Below are positions 11,175 to 22,342 of a stretch of 64,000 nt of DNA, in pieces. This DNA comes from Portulaca oleracea. Lineage: Eukaryota; Streptophyta; Magnoliopsida; Caryophyllales; Portulacaceae. Where the stretch lies: assembly GCA_029582165.1 (NCBI GenBank), contig CM055889.1, forward strand, positions 31,100,927 through 31,164,926, written 5' to 3'. A model generated the notes under the pieces. The model saw nothing but the letters and a program-made list of their open reading frames with translations, was not told the origin of the DNA and searched no databases. Each line of letters begins with the position of its first letter. Positions within the stretch are counted from its first letter, which is position 1. Position numbers and translations under genes: made by a program.

Positions 11175-11524
11175 CACTACAAAAAAATGGGTTTTGCCAA
11201 CAGGGCTTATCTGTTGGTAAAACTTTTTACCAATATATAATTATCTGTCACTAGCCAGTTGGAAATAAACCTAATTGTAAAAGTATTACCAACACATATT
11301 GTGTTTTGTTGGTGTTGCTAACTAATGCCAACAGTTTTGTTCTATTGTTATTGGGAATTTTATACCAATAGTTAACGTCTTTCGGAGATACATCGCCTTT
11401 ACCAACAGATATTTTTTAATACAACAAATATTCCCCCACACACCGTATCTGTTGGTAATAAATTTCCACCTAATTTGATAAATATTGTCCAACAAATACA
11501 TTTGTTGGTGATACAATCGGCAAC

Positions 11525-12483
11525 TTTAAAACATAAATATCTGTTGAAAATAGTGACAATAGTCATATGCGGCTATAAATATGTGAGGACAATATACTAT
11601 ACCTGTTGTACACAAGCAATTAATTTTAGTTATAATATCAGGAAAATCTAAAATTTTATTAATTGGATGGTCTGAATTGTAAAATAAATAATGTCAAAAT
11701 TGAAACATCACTTAATCAAGTGCGAAGTACCAAAATTGTATATGCTAATATTCAAGAGTAATATTATAAACCACCTAAATCTATTGATCTTCATTTAGAT
11801 TTTCTTCAACGATGTTTTCGTAATATTCAGCGACATCAACATCGACATTGACATTGTCTTTCAAATAAATTGCAAAGATATTCTGGTATCTCCTGTGAAT
11901 TTGCAAGAAGTCAAATAATAATTATGGACATTAATCAACATAAAGAATAACATTGTTGAAGTTTCCAACCCCAAAAATTTCAATCCAGGTTGGGTGACTG
12001 AGGAGTGTCCTGTTCATAGAGAAATGACATTGATCAAAGAACAAAGTAAAAATTGAACTCTCTATTTTACCATTGTTGAAGTTTCCAACTCCAAAAATTT
12101 CAATCCAATGTCAATCAACAAGAGATTTGAGATAATTGAGAGACAAAACAACAAAGTGGAAAAACAGAGTTTATGGATTGCATCAACTCAGGTTAGTGAC
12201 TTGAGAAACACAAAAAAGAAAAAGTATAAGCAACTTAGTCAACTCTTGTTTGCAAAGGTTGGTGAGGATTCATCTAAGGCTCAGACTATAATCAATCAAC
12301 AAACACAATTTCATTTAATTTTTCATGGCAACACAATAAAGTGTTCTGGTATACATCTTCTTCAGCAGCTTCAAGGCCCCCATGAACCCAGAACAGATTT
12401 TTGTACCCTTCATTATACAGCAGCTCACAAGAAGCCAAAGATCTGTGATGCGTTGAGCATAAGGAAAGAAAAAGTAACATGAA
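11525..12483. other. Internal CACTA sequence, left of copia
   Basis: AT-rich sequence without a recognisable product. The string CATTGTTGAAGTTTCCAAC..CCAAAAATTTCAATCCA occurs twice, at about 11950 and 12070, as a roughly 120 bp-spaced direct repeat. A 124-codon open frame at 12108-12482 shows no domain and ends at the copia insertion; I do not call it a gene. Confidence 0.4.
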
Positions 12484-12488
12484 ACCAC

Positions 12489-13043
12489 TGTTAGGATCGA
12501 AGAGAACTCAAGCAACCACAAACAATATGAGATCAGAGCGGAAAAGAAATAAGAATTTGACACCAGAGGTTTAACGTGGAAAAAACCCAAAGCGGGAAAA
12601 AAACCACAGAATCAATGCACTAGTAATATGAGGATTACAATACAATGGTTGTGTTTCTCTTTGTCTCACCACTTTGGGATACTAACTGGGATATTATGGG
12701 ATACATAATAGGGAGAACCTGAAACCCAATATATAATAGGAGTACAAGAGGGAACCCTAGGTTATAACCTAGAAAATAGTCGCCACAAGGAAAACACAAA
12801 CGTGGGCCTTCAACCACGACCCAATCAATGAACAGCAGCAGTCATCAAGCGTTGGTGGCGTGTGACGGGCGCTGACAGCGTGCAGCAACCCGAACCTTCT
12901 GAGTGAGGCGCTGAGAGCGGGGGGCCGAACGCTGGCAGCGTCTGTTGCTCGCGTTCTCTTCCTTGTTCATTTGAGGCGCTGCTGGCGCCTCTCATTCTCC
13001 CCTTCTTTCTTCTCCTTTTCCTATTTGGTCTCCACACCCAACA
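12489..13043 (-). repeat. Copia 3' LTR
   Basis: 555 bp, ends TGTTAGG...CCCAACA on the plus strand. On the minus strand it directly follows a polypurine tract AAGTGGGAGATTG (13044-13057), as expected for a 3' LTR. A TATA-like ATATATAA lies at 12729-12736 and, upstream of it in element direction, a cluster of GCGCTGGCAGCG-like motifs (12845-12991), including GAGGCGC-TGCTG-GCGCCTC at 12973-12991. It differs from the other LTR by scattered substitutions. Confidence 0.92.
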
Positions 13044-13089
13044 ATCTCCCACTTGGAGACCAAACCTCAACCATCCTCATCTTTCTCAA

Positions 13090-13440
13090 GTTCCCCTAGT
13101 GCATCGACCGACCTCTTCATCACTCCGAGAGGCCTCTTGAGATCGCATCGGGCCTCAATTTCCCAACATCCACTGGCTTACACTTGATCCTATAGACCCA
13201 CTTCTTCACGGTCTTCTTCCTTGCAGACAATTTCACCGGCTTCTAAGTTCTCTCAAGTGACGCAATCTCATCAACCATTGCATGCTCCCACTTGAACCGA
13301 GCCTCCGCTTGCACAACCTTAATATGAGACTTTGGCTCACCAGCATCTCTGGTAGCCCTCCTGGATCTTCTCACAGTGGATGGTGCGCTGGAGCTTTCGC
13401 CTAACTCTTGTGGTTCAGGTCCTTCAACAGCCTAATCAGC
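13090..13440 (-). pseudogene. Copia RT N-terminal fragment
   Basis: The minus strand encodes KWEHAMVDEIASLERT (about 13290) and KKTVKKWVYRIKCKP (about 13210), the conserved entry to the copia reverse transcriptase domain. A stop occurs within it, and the frame degenerates before 13090, with no catalytic YVDD. It lies directly behind the truncated gag-protease, so about 2 kb of pol between them and the whole RT/RNase H C-terminal part are deleted. Confidence 0.7.
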
Positions 13441-13530
13441 AATCAGCAATCAGTGGAGCTTCCTGTTGTTCCTCTCTTTCCTCCCTAGGCACACCCAGCC
13501 TACCAGAAACCTTGACTGCCACAGCTCCCA

Positions 13531-14726
13531 CTAGCTTCTTGTCACCTGAGTCACTCCATGCCTCCTCAGGTTCCCTGTCAGTTTTGGTGAAACTGACCCT
13601 CTTCTCATTCCTGCAATACAACAAGCTAGAACAAGAAGCATAAGAAATATAATCATGTTAGTGCTATCCCCAGTGGAGCACAAAGCACCGGACTTTAATC
13701 CCTTCGCCACTACCATTGCACCCTTCACGATCTTCCATCTTCCGTCCCTGAAGCTTGAAGTGTAGCCCATCTTATCTAGTTGATTCACTGAAATTAAATT
13801 CCTCTTAATTCTAGGAATATACCTCACATCCTCCAAATACCAAAGACCACCATTCGCAATCTTAATAGTTACATCTCCTTTATCTGTTATTTCATAACAC
13901 ATGTCATTGGCAAGATACACCTTGCCAAACTTCCCAATCCTGAAATTATAAAATAAATCCCCATGGGAGGAAACATGAAAGAATGCACTAGAGTCAACTA
14001 TCCATGACTCTTCAGGACTAGATACACTCAAAACTAGGGCTTCACAAAGGTCTTCTGTAGAGTTGATAGAGTCCTGGTCATCATTACCCTTCCCTTTCCC
14101 TAGTCTAGGGCAATCCCTCTTAAAGTGACCCTTATCACCACAACCATAACACACAACTTCACTCATCTCTAGACTTGCCTCCCCTGGAATTATTCGAATT
14201 CCTATTGTTCTTCCTACCCTTGACACTTAAAGCTCTTCCCGAAGACTCCTCACCAGAATTCTTCCTTCAAAGACCCTCATTAAGTAATACAGACTTGACC
14301 TTATCAAATTTCATCTCGTTAGTATCCTTAGCACTACTAACAACAGTTACAAGGGTTTTCTAAGAATCAGGCATAGAAGACAACAATATGCAAGCTTTGA
14401 CATTCTCAGCAAAAGTCATCTTTACTAAAGCAAGTTATGATAAAATCTTAGTAACCTCATTAATATGCTCAGCCACATCCTCACCCTCAACCATCTTACA
14501 GCTGGTAAATTTAGTGAACAAATATACCTGATTTGTTGCGCTGGGCTTCTCATACATCTCCTCTAGTGCCGTCAATAATTCCTTCATTATATTTTTCTCC
14601 ATGACGTTAAACCTGATGTTCCGAGACAACGACATCCGGATCAGGGACACCGCCTGCCGATCCAGCAGATCATACTCGGCCTGCTTCATATTTTCTGGCT
14701 TCGTCTCCAACAGTGGCACATGGAGC
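13531..14726 (-). pseudogene. Copia gag-protease, truncated
   Basis: Continuing from the nested element, the minus strand encodes the copia Gag core (14726-14435: HVPLLETKPENM, LWEKL-like ALEEMYEKPSATNQVYLF), then, in another frame, a zinc knuckle CYGCGDKGHFKRDC (about 14155) and the protease region: WIVDSSAFFHVS (about 14005), where the catalytic DSG is read as DSS. It continues through DVRYIPRIKRNLISVNQLD (about 13810) to the start of the pre-integrase segment (about 13690), then loses similarity at a deletion junction near 13650. Frame changes near 14240-14430 and the altered active site make it inactive. Confidence 0.85.
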
Positions 14727-16440
14727 TGTAGACACCGGATTTTGTACCGGGACAAGTGTACAAATCAAGCATAACAAGAAAAGAGGCTAGCATGAAAGAA
14801 AATCCAATAGGCCTTCCTCAATCAAAAGCTACCGGGCCAACCCACCACAAAAAGCCTTCATTTTCCACAACATACATATGCCCACCATTTCGAATCCCAT
14901 TTTTTCCACAAGTATTGTTGGCCTTATTTCTTTTGACAAGAGTAAAGTACATATCATATGCTTTCCAACGCCTTTTGAATTGCCTCAATCGGAGTCCGGA
15001 TGAAAGATTTATGGCCGTTCAAATTTGCACTTAGTCAGTTTCAAAAGCCCTGCGGGTTTTATTAATTCCCAGGCCCAGAAATCTGGTCCAGTAAGAAAAT
15101 CCTGCCCAGAAGACTGCCAAAACCCGCAGGGGTTTTAATTTCAGAAGCGGCCCGCCAATGATCGCCACGTCATCGATCCGTGCCATGCGTTGTTATAACT
15201 CGCCGAGGTTTTATGACTTTTGCGCCAATTTTCTTCCCATGCACATCCCTTGATCATAGGCCCACGTGGGTTGACTTGCTTTGACCTCGAGAAATCCGCG
15301 GGGGTTTTGATTCTGCATGGATAGGGACATAATCGTAGGGATGTGTCCCCCTCCATTTCCCTCCAAAAACATTCATCCCTTCACCTATGAATACCCCTTC
15401 CATTCCACCCTCATTTCATCAACTATTCTCACCAACTATCACCATTATACTCAAATTCTCTCTAATCCTCTATAATCACTTTCATCATATCACCATTCGT
15501 ATACCATTCTCCTAATCATTCTCAAGTTCATCCTTCCATTCAAGCTACTAATCAAGGTCAAGTCAAGGGATCAAATTCATCTCATCCACCACCATTAAGC
15601 AAGGTTTGATTTCATTATTATTATTAGTGTATTTCATCATGTATGTAATGCTTTAATCTCCTTACTTCTACGTGTTTGCAATTTGTAAAATAAAACATCT
15701 TCGTTCTTATATTGCATGATCAAGAATGAATTATTGTGAAATTGATTATACTTCTCCCTACTCTTTTTCATTTCAAGTTCGATTTTAGTAGATTCTGTTT
15801 TCAAACAGGCGGACTCGAGAGTTCTTATAATTTTCGAATTCGTAACCTTACCCCCGAACCTAGAAATCGGGTTTCGTAGACCAGAGTTATTTATTTTATT
15901 TTATGGTTTGTCGATTTCCTTAAATCGGCTGGCGACTCTTTATCTTTTTTTTAACAATCCGTTTAATTATTTAAAATATACGCATTTGCATTAAAATAAT
16001 TAAATATGGTTTAATACATTCTTCTCATCAATCCAAGGCTAAATCCGAGAGAAAATGGGCCAGAAAATAATAAAACCCCTGCGGGATTTACCATTTTCTA
16101 TCCAACTTTCTCTGGGCCAAGGAAGCACACGACCCAGTCAAGGAATTATCAAAACCCCTGCGGGTTTTGACGATTCCTGGCGGCCCGTTTGCATCCTCTC
16201 GGGCCTGGATCTGATGTTCGGGCCGGTATCAAATTATTATTAAAGTATTTTGGTGCAATTTCGAGTATTTAAATAATAAAAAACGGATTTGTAAATAAAT
16301 AAAGTTTCATCGACCAAAAAACGAATTTCGAAAGTTAAAAATATCCTTATTTAATGATTAAGCAACCTTAGTCGGCTCCCAATCGTTTAAGTAGCGCATC
16401 CGAAACGATTCCCCGAACATGAATTTTCCAGGGTCCTACA
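14727..16440 (+). repeat. 5' LTR of the gene-less Tat element
   Basis: 1714 bp, TGTAGACACCGG...GGGTCCTACA. A TATA-like CTATGAATACCCC lies near 15385. Inverted repeats of the form AAAACCC-N4-GGGTTTT occur at 15043, 15119, 15292 (imperfect), 16071 and 16151, most of them next to GGCCCA/GGCCC strings. The end region holds TCGTAACCTTACCCCCGAA and GGCTGGCGACTC, shared by all Tat LTRs here. Confidence 0.93.
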
Positions 16441-16443
16441 GAT

Positions 16444-16462
16444 TGGCGACTCCACTGGGGAC
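16444..16462 (+). promoter_or_regulatory. Primer-binding site of the gene-less Tat element
   Basis: TGGCGACTCCACTGGGGAC starts 3 bp after the LTR end. It begins with the obligatory TGG and is the type of site seen in Tat/Ogre elements, reported to pair with a tRNA-Arg. The same string, with one change, sits at 50208-50226 in the gag-coding relative. Confidence 0.85.
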
Positions 16463-16959
16463 TTAAAACTTAAAAAGACGGTAAAACTTGAACAAATCGA
16501 ATTGATTTGAAATGGTAAAAGGGAGAAGTTGATTTATTTCGCAATTTTATTATTCTTTTTAGGCATCCTTTGCATACCGGGTCACTAATCGGGTCTTTTG
16601 ACACGTTAGCACAAAGACGATGGTTTAAGTAATAACTAGGACCCTTCCCCCGAGAGCGGGCGGCCACTACTTGTGTGGTGCACCCTACATCGCCAAGCAT
16701 TTGGTTTCTCCTCTCCCCATGTTATACTCAAAGGGGTTCCTTGAAGTCCGATGAGCAACACCTCACACTACCCACAAATTTTAGGGGTAAGGTGAACCGA
16801 TGCGAGAACGTGCGGTAGGCCATGTTAATTCAACCATAGTAATTCATGAATATAAAGTCTTGGCTTAGGGTATCCCTTCATGTTGTATGCTATGTGCTAT
16901 GTGTTCCCCTTTCCCTTTTCTTTTTCTTTTTTGTAAAGAGTCGACCCTAGTTTGGTGGT

Positions 16960-18180
16960 TTCATTCTAGTCCATATAAAATTCATTGGGTTGAGAAGAGG
17001 ATTGTTTATTAGTTAGTATAAATAACTCAAAGGCATTATGGCTAACCTAGTGGAAGGGCCCATTTATGCTCAAAAGTTGATTATTTTAATTAATAAGTAA
17101 AAATTGACTCACCTTTGATAACATTATATGGCCCTTTACGATGTTCTCTTAATGAAGGTCTAAAAATTTAATTAAAAGTCCAACAAAGTTAATGGATAGC
17201 GTCTTAGACTGCATAATAGTCACTAATCTTGAGTAAATTAATTTACAAATTTAATTATTAAATTCATCACATTTATGGCCGACCCGTTGATAGGCCCAAC
17301 AATATCGGATTTACCAATTAAGCTTATTAGTGTATTATAACTCACTTATTATTGACTTTATTCAGTCCTTTACAATATCCATTTTTCCTGAGTAAATAAA
17401 TAAAGATTGTCGTATACTATGTGTAAATATGTGTTTGTATGTTGGGTCTTCATTAGAGTCGGGCCTAATTTTGAGATATTATTGTAGTCCGCGTAATGGT
17501 CATTGGGTTTGAGTTTATAAACTCGATTAATTAACCTTAAATTTTACGGTCGGCCCGGTGGTGAGGCCCATCCGTTTTAAAGGTTAATTATCCTTGTTTA
17601 TCGATTCATTTTAACACACCTCTGATGATTTTATTCGGCCCTTCTCAATATTCTCTTACTCATGGTCCAAAAAAAATTGATTAATAATCAAACAAAGTCA
17701 GTGTGAGCTGTTCTAGCCCGCGTAATAGTATCAAGGTTAGAGAAAATAAATTTATAAACTTGATTATTAAGTCTAACAAATCCATGGTCGGCCTGTCGTT
17801 AAGCTCATTCATGGTGGAATTAATAATTAATTTTATAAGTTTGTTTTAACTCGCCTTTTGACGACTCTATTCGGTCCTTTACAACATCCACTTTCCTTGA
17901 GTTAAATAAATAAATGTGTTGGGTCACGATAAAAAAGGGTGTGTAAATAGAAGACAAATTGTCAGTGTGTTCAGTATTATTCTAGTCCGTGTAATAGCCA
18001 GCATAGCTTGATTTCACCAAAGTTTGTTAGTTCAAGTGACAGATTTTCTTTAAAACGGTTGGCTTGTGGTTTAAGCCCATCCGAATGGAGAAACACTCAC
18101 TTGCGCTTTCCAACTTATGTGGACTCGCTATATTTGGCTATATCCGGCCCTATATAATGCTCTTGTTGTAAAAAGTGTTG
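16960..18180 (+). repeat. Degenerate tandem array, about 250 bp x 5
   Basis: Five units are marked by a TCTAGTCCGCGTAATAG-like string at 16963, 17201, 17481, 17710 and 17979 (spacings 238, 280, 229, 269). Each unit also has GGTCGGCCCGTTG..AGGCCCA-like and TTATTCGGCCCTTTACAAT-like strings and an AATTAATTAA-rich part. The related element has three units at 50731, 50971 and 51197. No coding content. It lies just behind the primer site, where a leader/gag start would be expected. Confidence 0.8.
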
Positions 18181-18234
18181 TTGTTTGTCTTAGGATCATA
18201 TAGAGGTTATGGCACGTAAACCTATTGTTTCCTA

Positions 18235-19095
18235 AGTCAGTATATAGGTGTCTTACACGTTATGAGGTGTTATATGTGGTCTAGTAAACCCAAGTTATGG
18301 ATGAGTCTTTGTTTTAGAGTCTACATGTAAATGTCTTTCAGTCTTTAGAAAGTCTCATACAAGGTAATGTCATATATGAGCCTTTTTCTTAAGTCAATAT
18401 GTGTGTTTTGTTTTTGGAAGTTTAGACCCGGGTCATGGGTGAGTCTTTGGTCTAGGTCATAAGTGAGTCTTTTCCTGGGTTAATGTATGTTTGTCTCTTT
18501 TAGAAAGTCCATTATACACCCATGTCAGGTTGAGTCTTTGTTTTAGAGTCAGGATATGAGTGTCTTTTTCTTTAGTTAGTATCATATAAGGTCTAGGATG
18601 AATCTTTGTGTTAGTGTCTGCATGTAAGTGTCTTGCATTCTTTATAAAGTATCATATAAGGTCTAGGACGAGTCTTTGTGTTGGTGTCTGCATGCAAGCG
18701 TTTGTCATTCTTTAGAAAGTCTCATATAGGTTCATAGGTCATGAAAACCCATGTTGTGGGTGAGTCTGTGTCTGGAGTCATCATGCAAATATCTATCTTT
18801 TTATTAAGAAGTCCAGTGTAAACCCATGTCATGGGTTAGTGTTTCCGGGTCAGCATATAGGCATTTGCACTTTAGGAGGTCTCATATAGAATTTAGGACA
18901 TGGAGACCCATGTCTTGGGTAAGTCTTTTCCTTGAGTCGGCATATAGAAGTCTTGCATCCTAGGAAGTCACATGTAGGTCAGTTAGCACTTTCAAACCCA
19001 TATCCTGGGTATGTCTCTCCCGAGTCAGCATATAGGCATTTTTCATTTTAGGAAGTCCATATAGGTCATTTAGGTCATGCATACATTGGGATGAG
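18235..19095 (+). repeat. Degenerate tandem array, about 90-110 bp
   Basis: A unit with CCCATGTCATGGGTGAGTC, then GTCAGCATATAGG and AGGAAGTCTCATATAGG recurs about eight or nine times with many indels. It follows the 250 bp array. In the relative only about one or two units are left (51415-51510). No coding content. Confidence 0.75.
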
Positions 19096-21710
19096 TTTTT
19101 CTTCATTTGTCTAGTGCCAAGGTCCAGGCTTGAGCCGATCATAAAGGGAATATTTGGGATGACGAGAAATTCTGCAACTACCATAGATCACGAGGGAACA
19201 ACATGGAGAATTGTTAGACTTTGGAGCACATGATCCAGCCAGGGAAACTTCCCCCACCAAAAGAAGCACAGAGGACTAGATAGAACATGAATTCCCTATA
19301 CGAGGACAAGGAGGGCACATCATCAAAGAAGCTTTAGAAGTAGCTACAGTCATGGTTGCCAAGCATTTCATGCTCAGAGTCTGTTAGAGTCAATTCTTCA
19401 TTCATTTCTTGAATTCGGTTACTCTTGTTGCTATTTGATCAAACAGAATTTCGTGCTTGTGTTTTTGACTTGAGCTGAAAAGTTCTCTCATCCATCCATC
19501 ATCCGTACAAACCAAGTCTGACAAATTCACCTTCTCTTACCCTTCCATCTTTGTCATATACCTCGTTCCCATCCTTTCTTTTCTTGAATCCAGGGTTAGA
19601 GAAATAAAGAGAGAAACTAAAAAAAAAAAAGATTTCAAAAAAAAAAAGAGTGAAAAGCTATAGAGTGGCTGGTTTGAAAACCTCATTGAGGCATACCGGA
19701 CAAAAGGAGAGAATAAAAATTGATGAGAGAAGTCAGCCTGCATATCTCATCCAACAGGTTGTGCAAAAGGAGAGAATGTCATTAGACCAGACCCGCTAAT
19801 CTCTCTAAAGTGAACATTCCTCGTTAGAATTCCCGCAGCTTAACCAAATGTGCCGAGGACAGGGGGCTTTCGCCTCACCTTCATTTCATCACCCACATTG
19901 CCTTCATCTTTTCATCCAATCTTGATTGGGCACCTACCACTTATAGAAGCCTTTCCATCAAACCTCAACCTTTTCAAACCCTCATCCCAATCCAAAAGAT
20001 GTGTTATGACCAAAGGAGAATAGGGAGGTGACCCATTAAGAAGTTCGAAAAAAAAAAAGAGAAAAAAAAGAGAGAGCCAGGAAAATGGAGTTCAAAAAAA
20101 AAAAAGAGAGAGAGAGAGAGAAGTTGAGAGAGATAGAAAAAAAAAAAGAAAGGGAGGAAAGCAAAAAAAAAAAAGAAAAGAAAAGGAAATGAAATGAAAT
20201 GAAAAAAAAAAGGAAAGAGGGGAGAATAAGAAATTAAAAGGTGGAAATAAGGGTCATGCACACCAAAGAAATAATCTCATCCTAAACCTTTACCTCATCA
20301 TCCATACACCTCATAATACCTCAGTCTTCCATAACCTTCACAAACATTTCATCCATCCATAACTTGCATTTGAACCCTCAAACCTTCATGACCATCTTTT
20401 TGAACCATTAAGCCTTCCTCGAGGCATTACTCATCAAAGTTGCGCTTAAAGAACTATGACTGGCCTGATTCCACCTCGGATACGTAGGAAAACCTCTTCG
20501 AGGTCCGGCTGATACGTTTTCACTTTAGAGAGCGTCCGTCATTGAATAAACTGGTCTTTGAGAGAATAAAAAAAAATAGAGAGAATAAAAAGCTAGTCTG
20601 AAACCCCACTCGAGCGGGCTAGGCAAAAGGAGAGGAAACCCTGGATTTCATCATCATCATCAACCCTCCATCTTCCTTCCGTCGGACTTGGACATCTTTC
20701 CATAACCAAGTTTCAACCTTTTCCCAAGAGATGATGTCTATCCCATTTGACCATCTATTTAAGACATGATCATTCTTGAGTGTCTCCCTATCTCATTCAT
20801 CAATAAACTCTCATCTACCATCTCTTTTACTAAACATCTTCCAACCTTTTCTCAAGAGATGATGTCTATCCCATTTGACCATCTCTTCTCCCTTTCAAGA
20901 CACGATCATTCTTAAGTGTCTCTACATCCCATTTATTAATAAACCATTGTCAACCATCTTTTTCACCAAACCAACCTTTTTTAGCCTCTTTATCTTATGT
21001 CACCCTTTGAAGACCTTTCAGCTCGATCATTACTACAAGTATGAGGTTATGTTCTTAGTGCCCACTCTCAGCACACCTAAGTGTGGCTTACTTCTCAGCA
21101 AGAATAAAAGCCGTCCACATCAGATCAAGCAGCTAACTGGCAACCACACGATCATGAACAGACTTAGAAACAAGCTATTCTAAACTGGGAGCTCGCGCTA
21201 CCTTTGTGACATCAGTCAAGACATTTATCGGAGATAGCTTCTAAGAGGGACACATACTCCCTATCCTACAAATTCCTGCATATTCATTCTCATAGACGTC
21301 CAACTAGTGGTCTCATCAAAAAAAAAAAAAAAGAAAGAAAGAAAGAGAAAAAAATGAAAAAAAAGAAAAAGAAAAAAAATATAAAAGAAAAAGAGGGGCT
21401 AGCTTGAAAACCCTTTGGGCAAGTTAGGCAAAAGGAGAGATTGAGAATCACGACTAAGGACAATACCTCCTCCAAATCCATGGTCTCCATGCATCATATC
21501 GTAACTGGGGGCTTGCAAATCTCCAAGATGCCCTCCAAAGCAGGACAATGTCATCGAGAGTCTACGCTAAACCGGGGGGGGCTTGTCGTACATCAGCATA
21601 GATTTGCAAGCAATCAAGGTCATCTACACAGGCTTGTTGCCTCCATCATCGTTCCCTGTCCCGTGGATCGAAACATTACCCATCCTGAATTTTCTTGAAA
21701 TTCCCCACAG
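19096..21710 (+). other. Noncoding 3' region with polypurine tracts
   Basis: The order of landmarks follows 53080-54300 of the gag-coding relative: TTGCTATTTGATC..TTCGTGCTTG (19430), CCAGGGTTAGAGAAATAAAGAGAG (19590), purine tracts of A and G at 19618-19655, 20048-20220 and 21318-21400, and a conserved block GGCCTGATTCCACCTCGGATACGTAGG (20463-20489). The purine runs produce long but meaningless phenylalanine/lysine open frames. Where the relative has gag, this copy has only about 300 bp of unrelated sequence (19100-19390). Confidence 0.6.
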
Positions 21711-21724
21711 GTGGCCTTGACCCT

Positions 21725-21825
21725 TAGGAAGTCATTGTCTTAGAAACACATTGTCTTAGAAAATCATTGTCTTAGGAAATTGTTGTCTAAGGCAAGCATT
21801 GTCCAAGAAAGTCTTTGTCTAAATA
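21725..21825 (+). repeat. Tandem array, about 18 bp x 6
   Basis: Units of the form CATTGTCTTAGAAAGT with small changes occur about six times in a row. Noncoding; in the 3' part of the gene-less Tat element. Confidence 0.75.
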
Positions 21826-22044
21826 TAAAATCGAGGGGGTTGCCTGCATGTTGAAATGCATACATAGAAAAAGTATCATGCGTGTGTCTTGTCCATGAAT
21901 CGTGTCAAAGTCATAAATAGTCAGTTTATTATACATAAAGTCAATAGTCATGCATTGCATGTATAGATGCATAAAAGCATCATATGTGTGTCCCGTCTAA
22001 GCATAATAGGCTTGCATTGCATCTATAAGTCGTGTCAGGGCCTC

Positions 22045-22342
22045 ATAGAGTTAGTGGTCGTACATTGAGTCAATTTGTCATGCATCGAGTTAGTTTGTCA
22101 CGCATCGAGTCAGTCTGTCGTACATTGAGTCAGTCTGTCATGCACTAAATTTGTCTGTTGTGCATTGAGTCGGTCTGTCATGTATTGAGTTAGTTCGTCA
22201 TGCATCGAGTCAGTCTATCGCGCATTGAGTCAGTATGTCATTGAGTCAGTCTGTTGTGCATTGAGTCGGTCTGTCATGTATCGAGTTAGTTTGTCATGTA
22301 TCGAGTCAGTTTGTCGTACATAAAGTCGATTGTCGTGCATAA
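22045..22342 (+). repeat. Tandem array, 20 bp x about 15
   Basis: The unit TGCATTGAGTCAGTCTGTCA repeats with a strict 20 bp step; the GAGT core lies at 22067, 22087, 22107, 22127, 22147 (as AAAT), 22167, 22187, 22207, 22227, then one short unit (22243) and on to 22263, 22283, 22303, 22323. Noncoding. There are no unique spacers, so it is not CRISPR-like. Confidence 0.88.

Noticed and set aside
12108..12482. Possible captured gene fragment in the CACTA element
   Set aside because: Low-complexity lysine/glutamine-rich frame without a domain, cut by the copia insertion; CACTA elements do capture genes but nothing here supports it.
20004..20261. Minus-strand open frame of 85 codons rich in Phe/Leu, like a membrane protein
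   Set aside because: It is the complement of an A/G-rich purine tract of the Tat 3' region; the same artefact appears at 21290-21490, 53609-53881 and 57260-57535.
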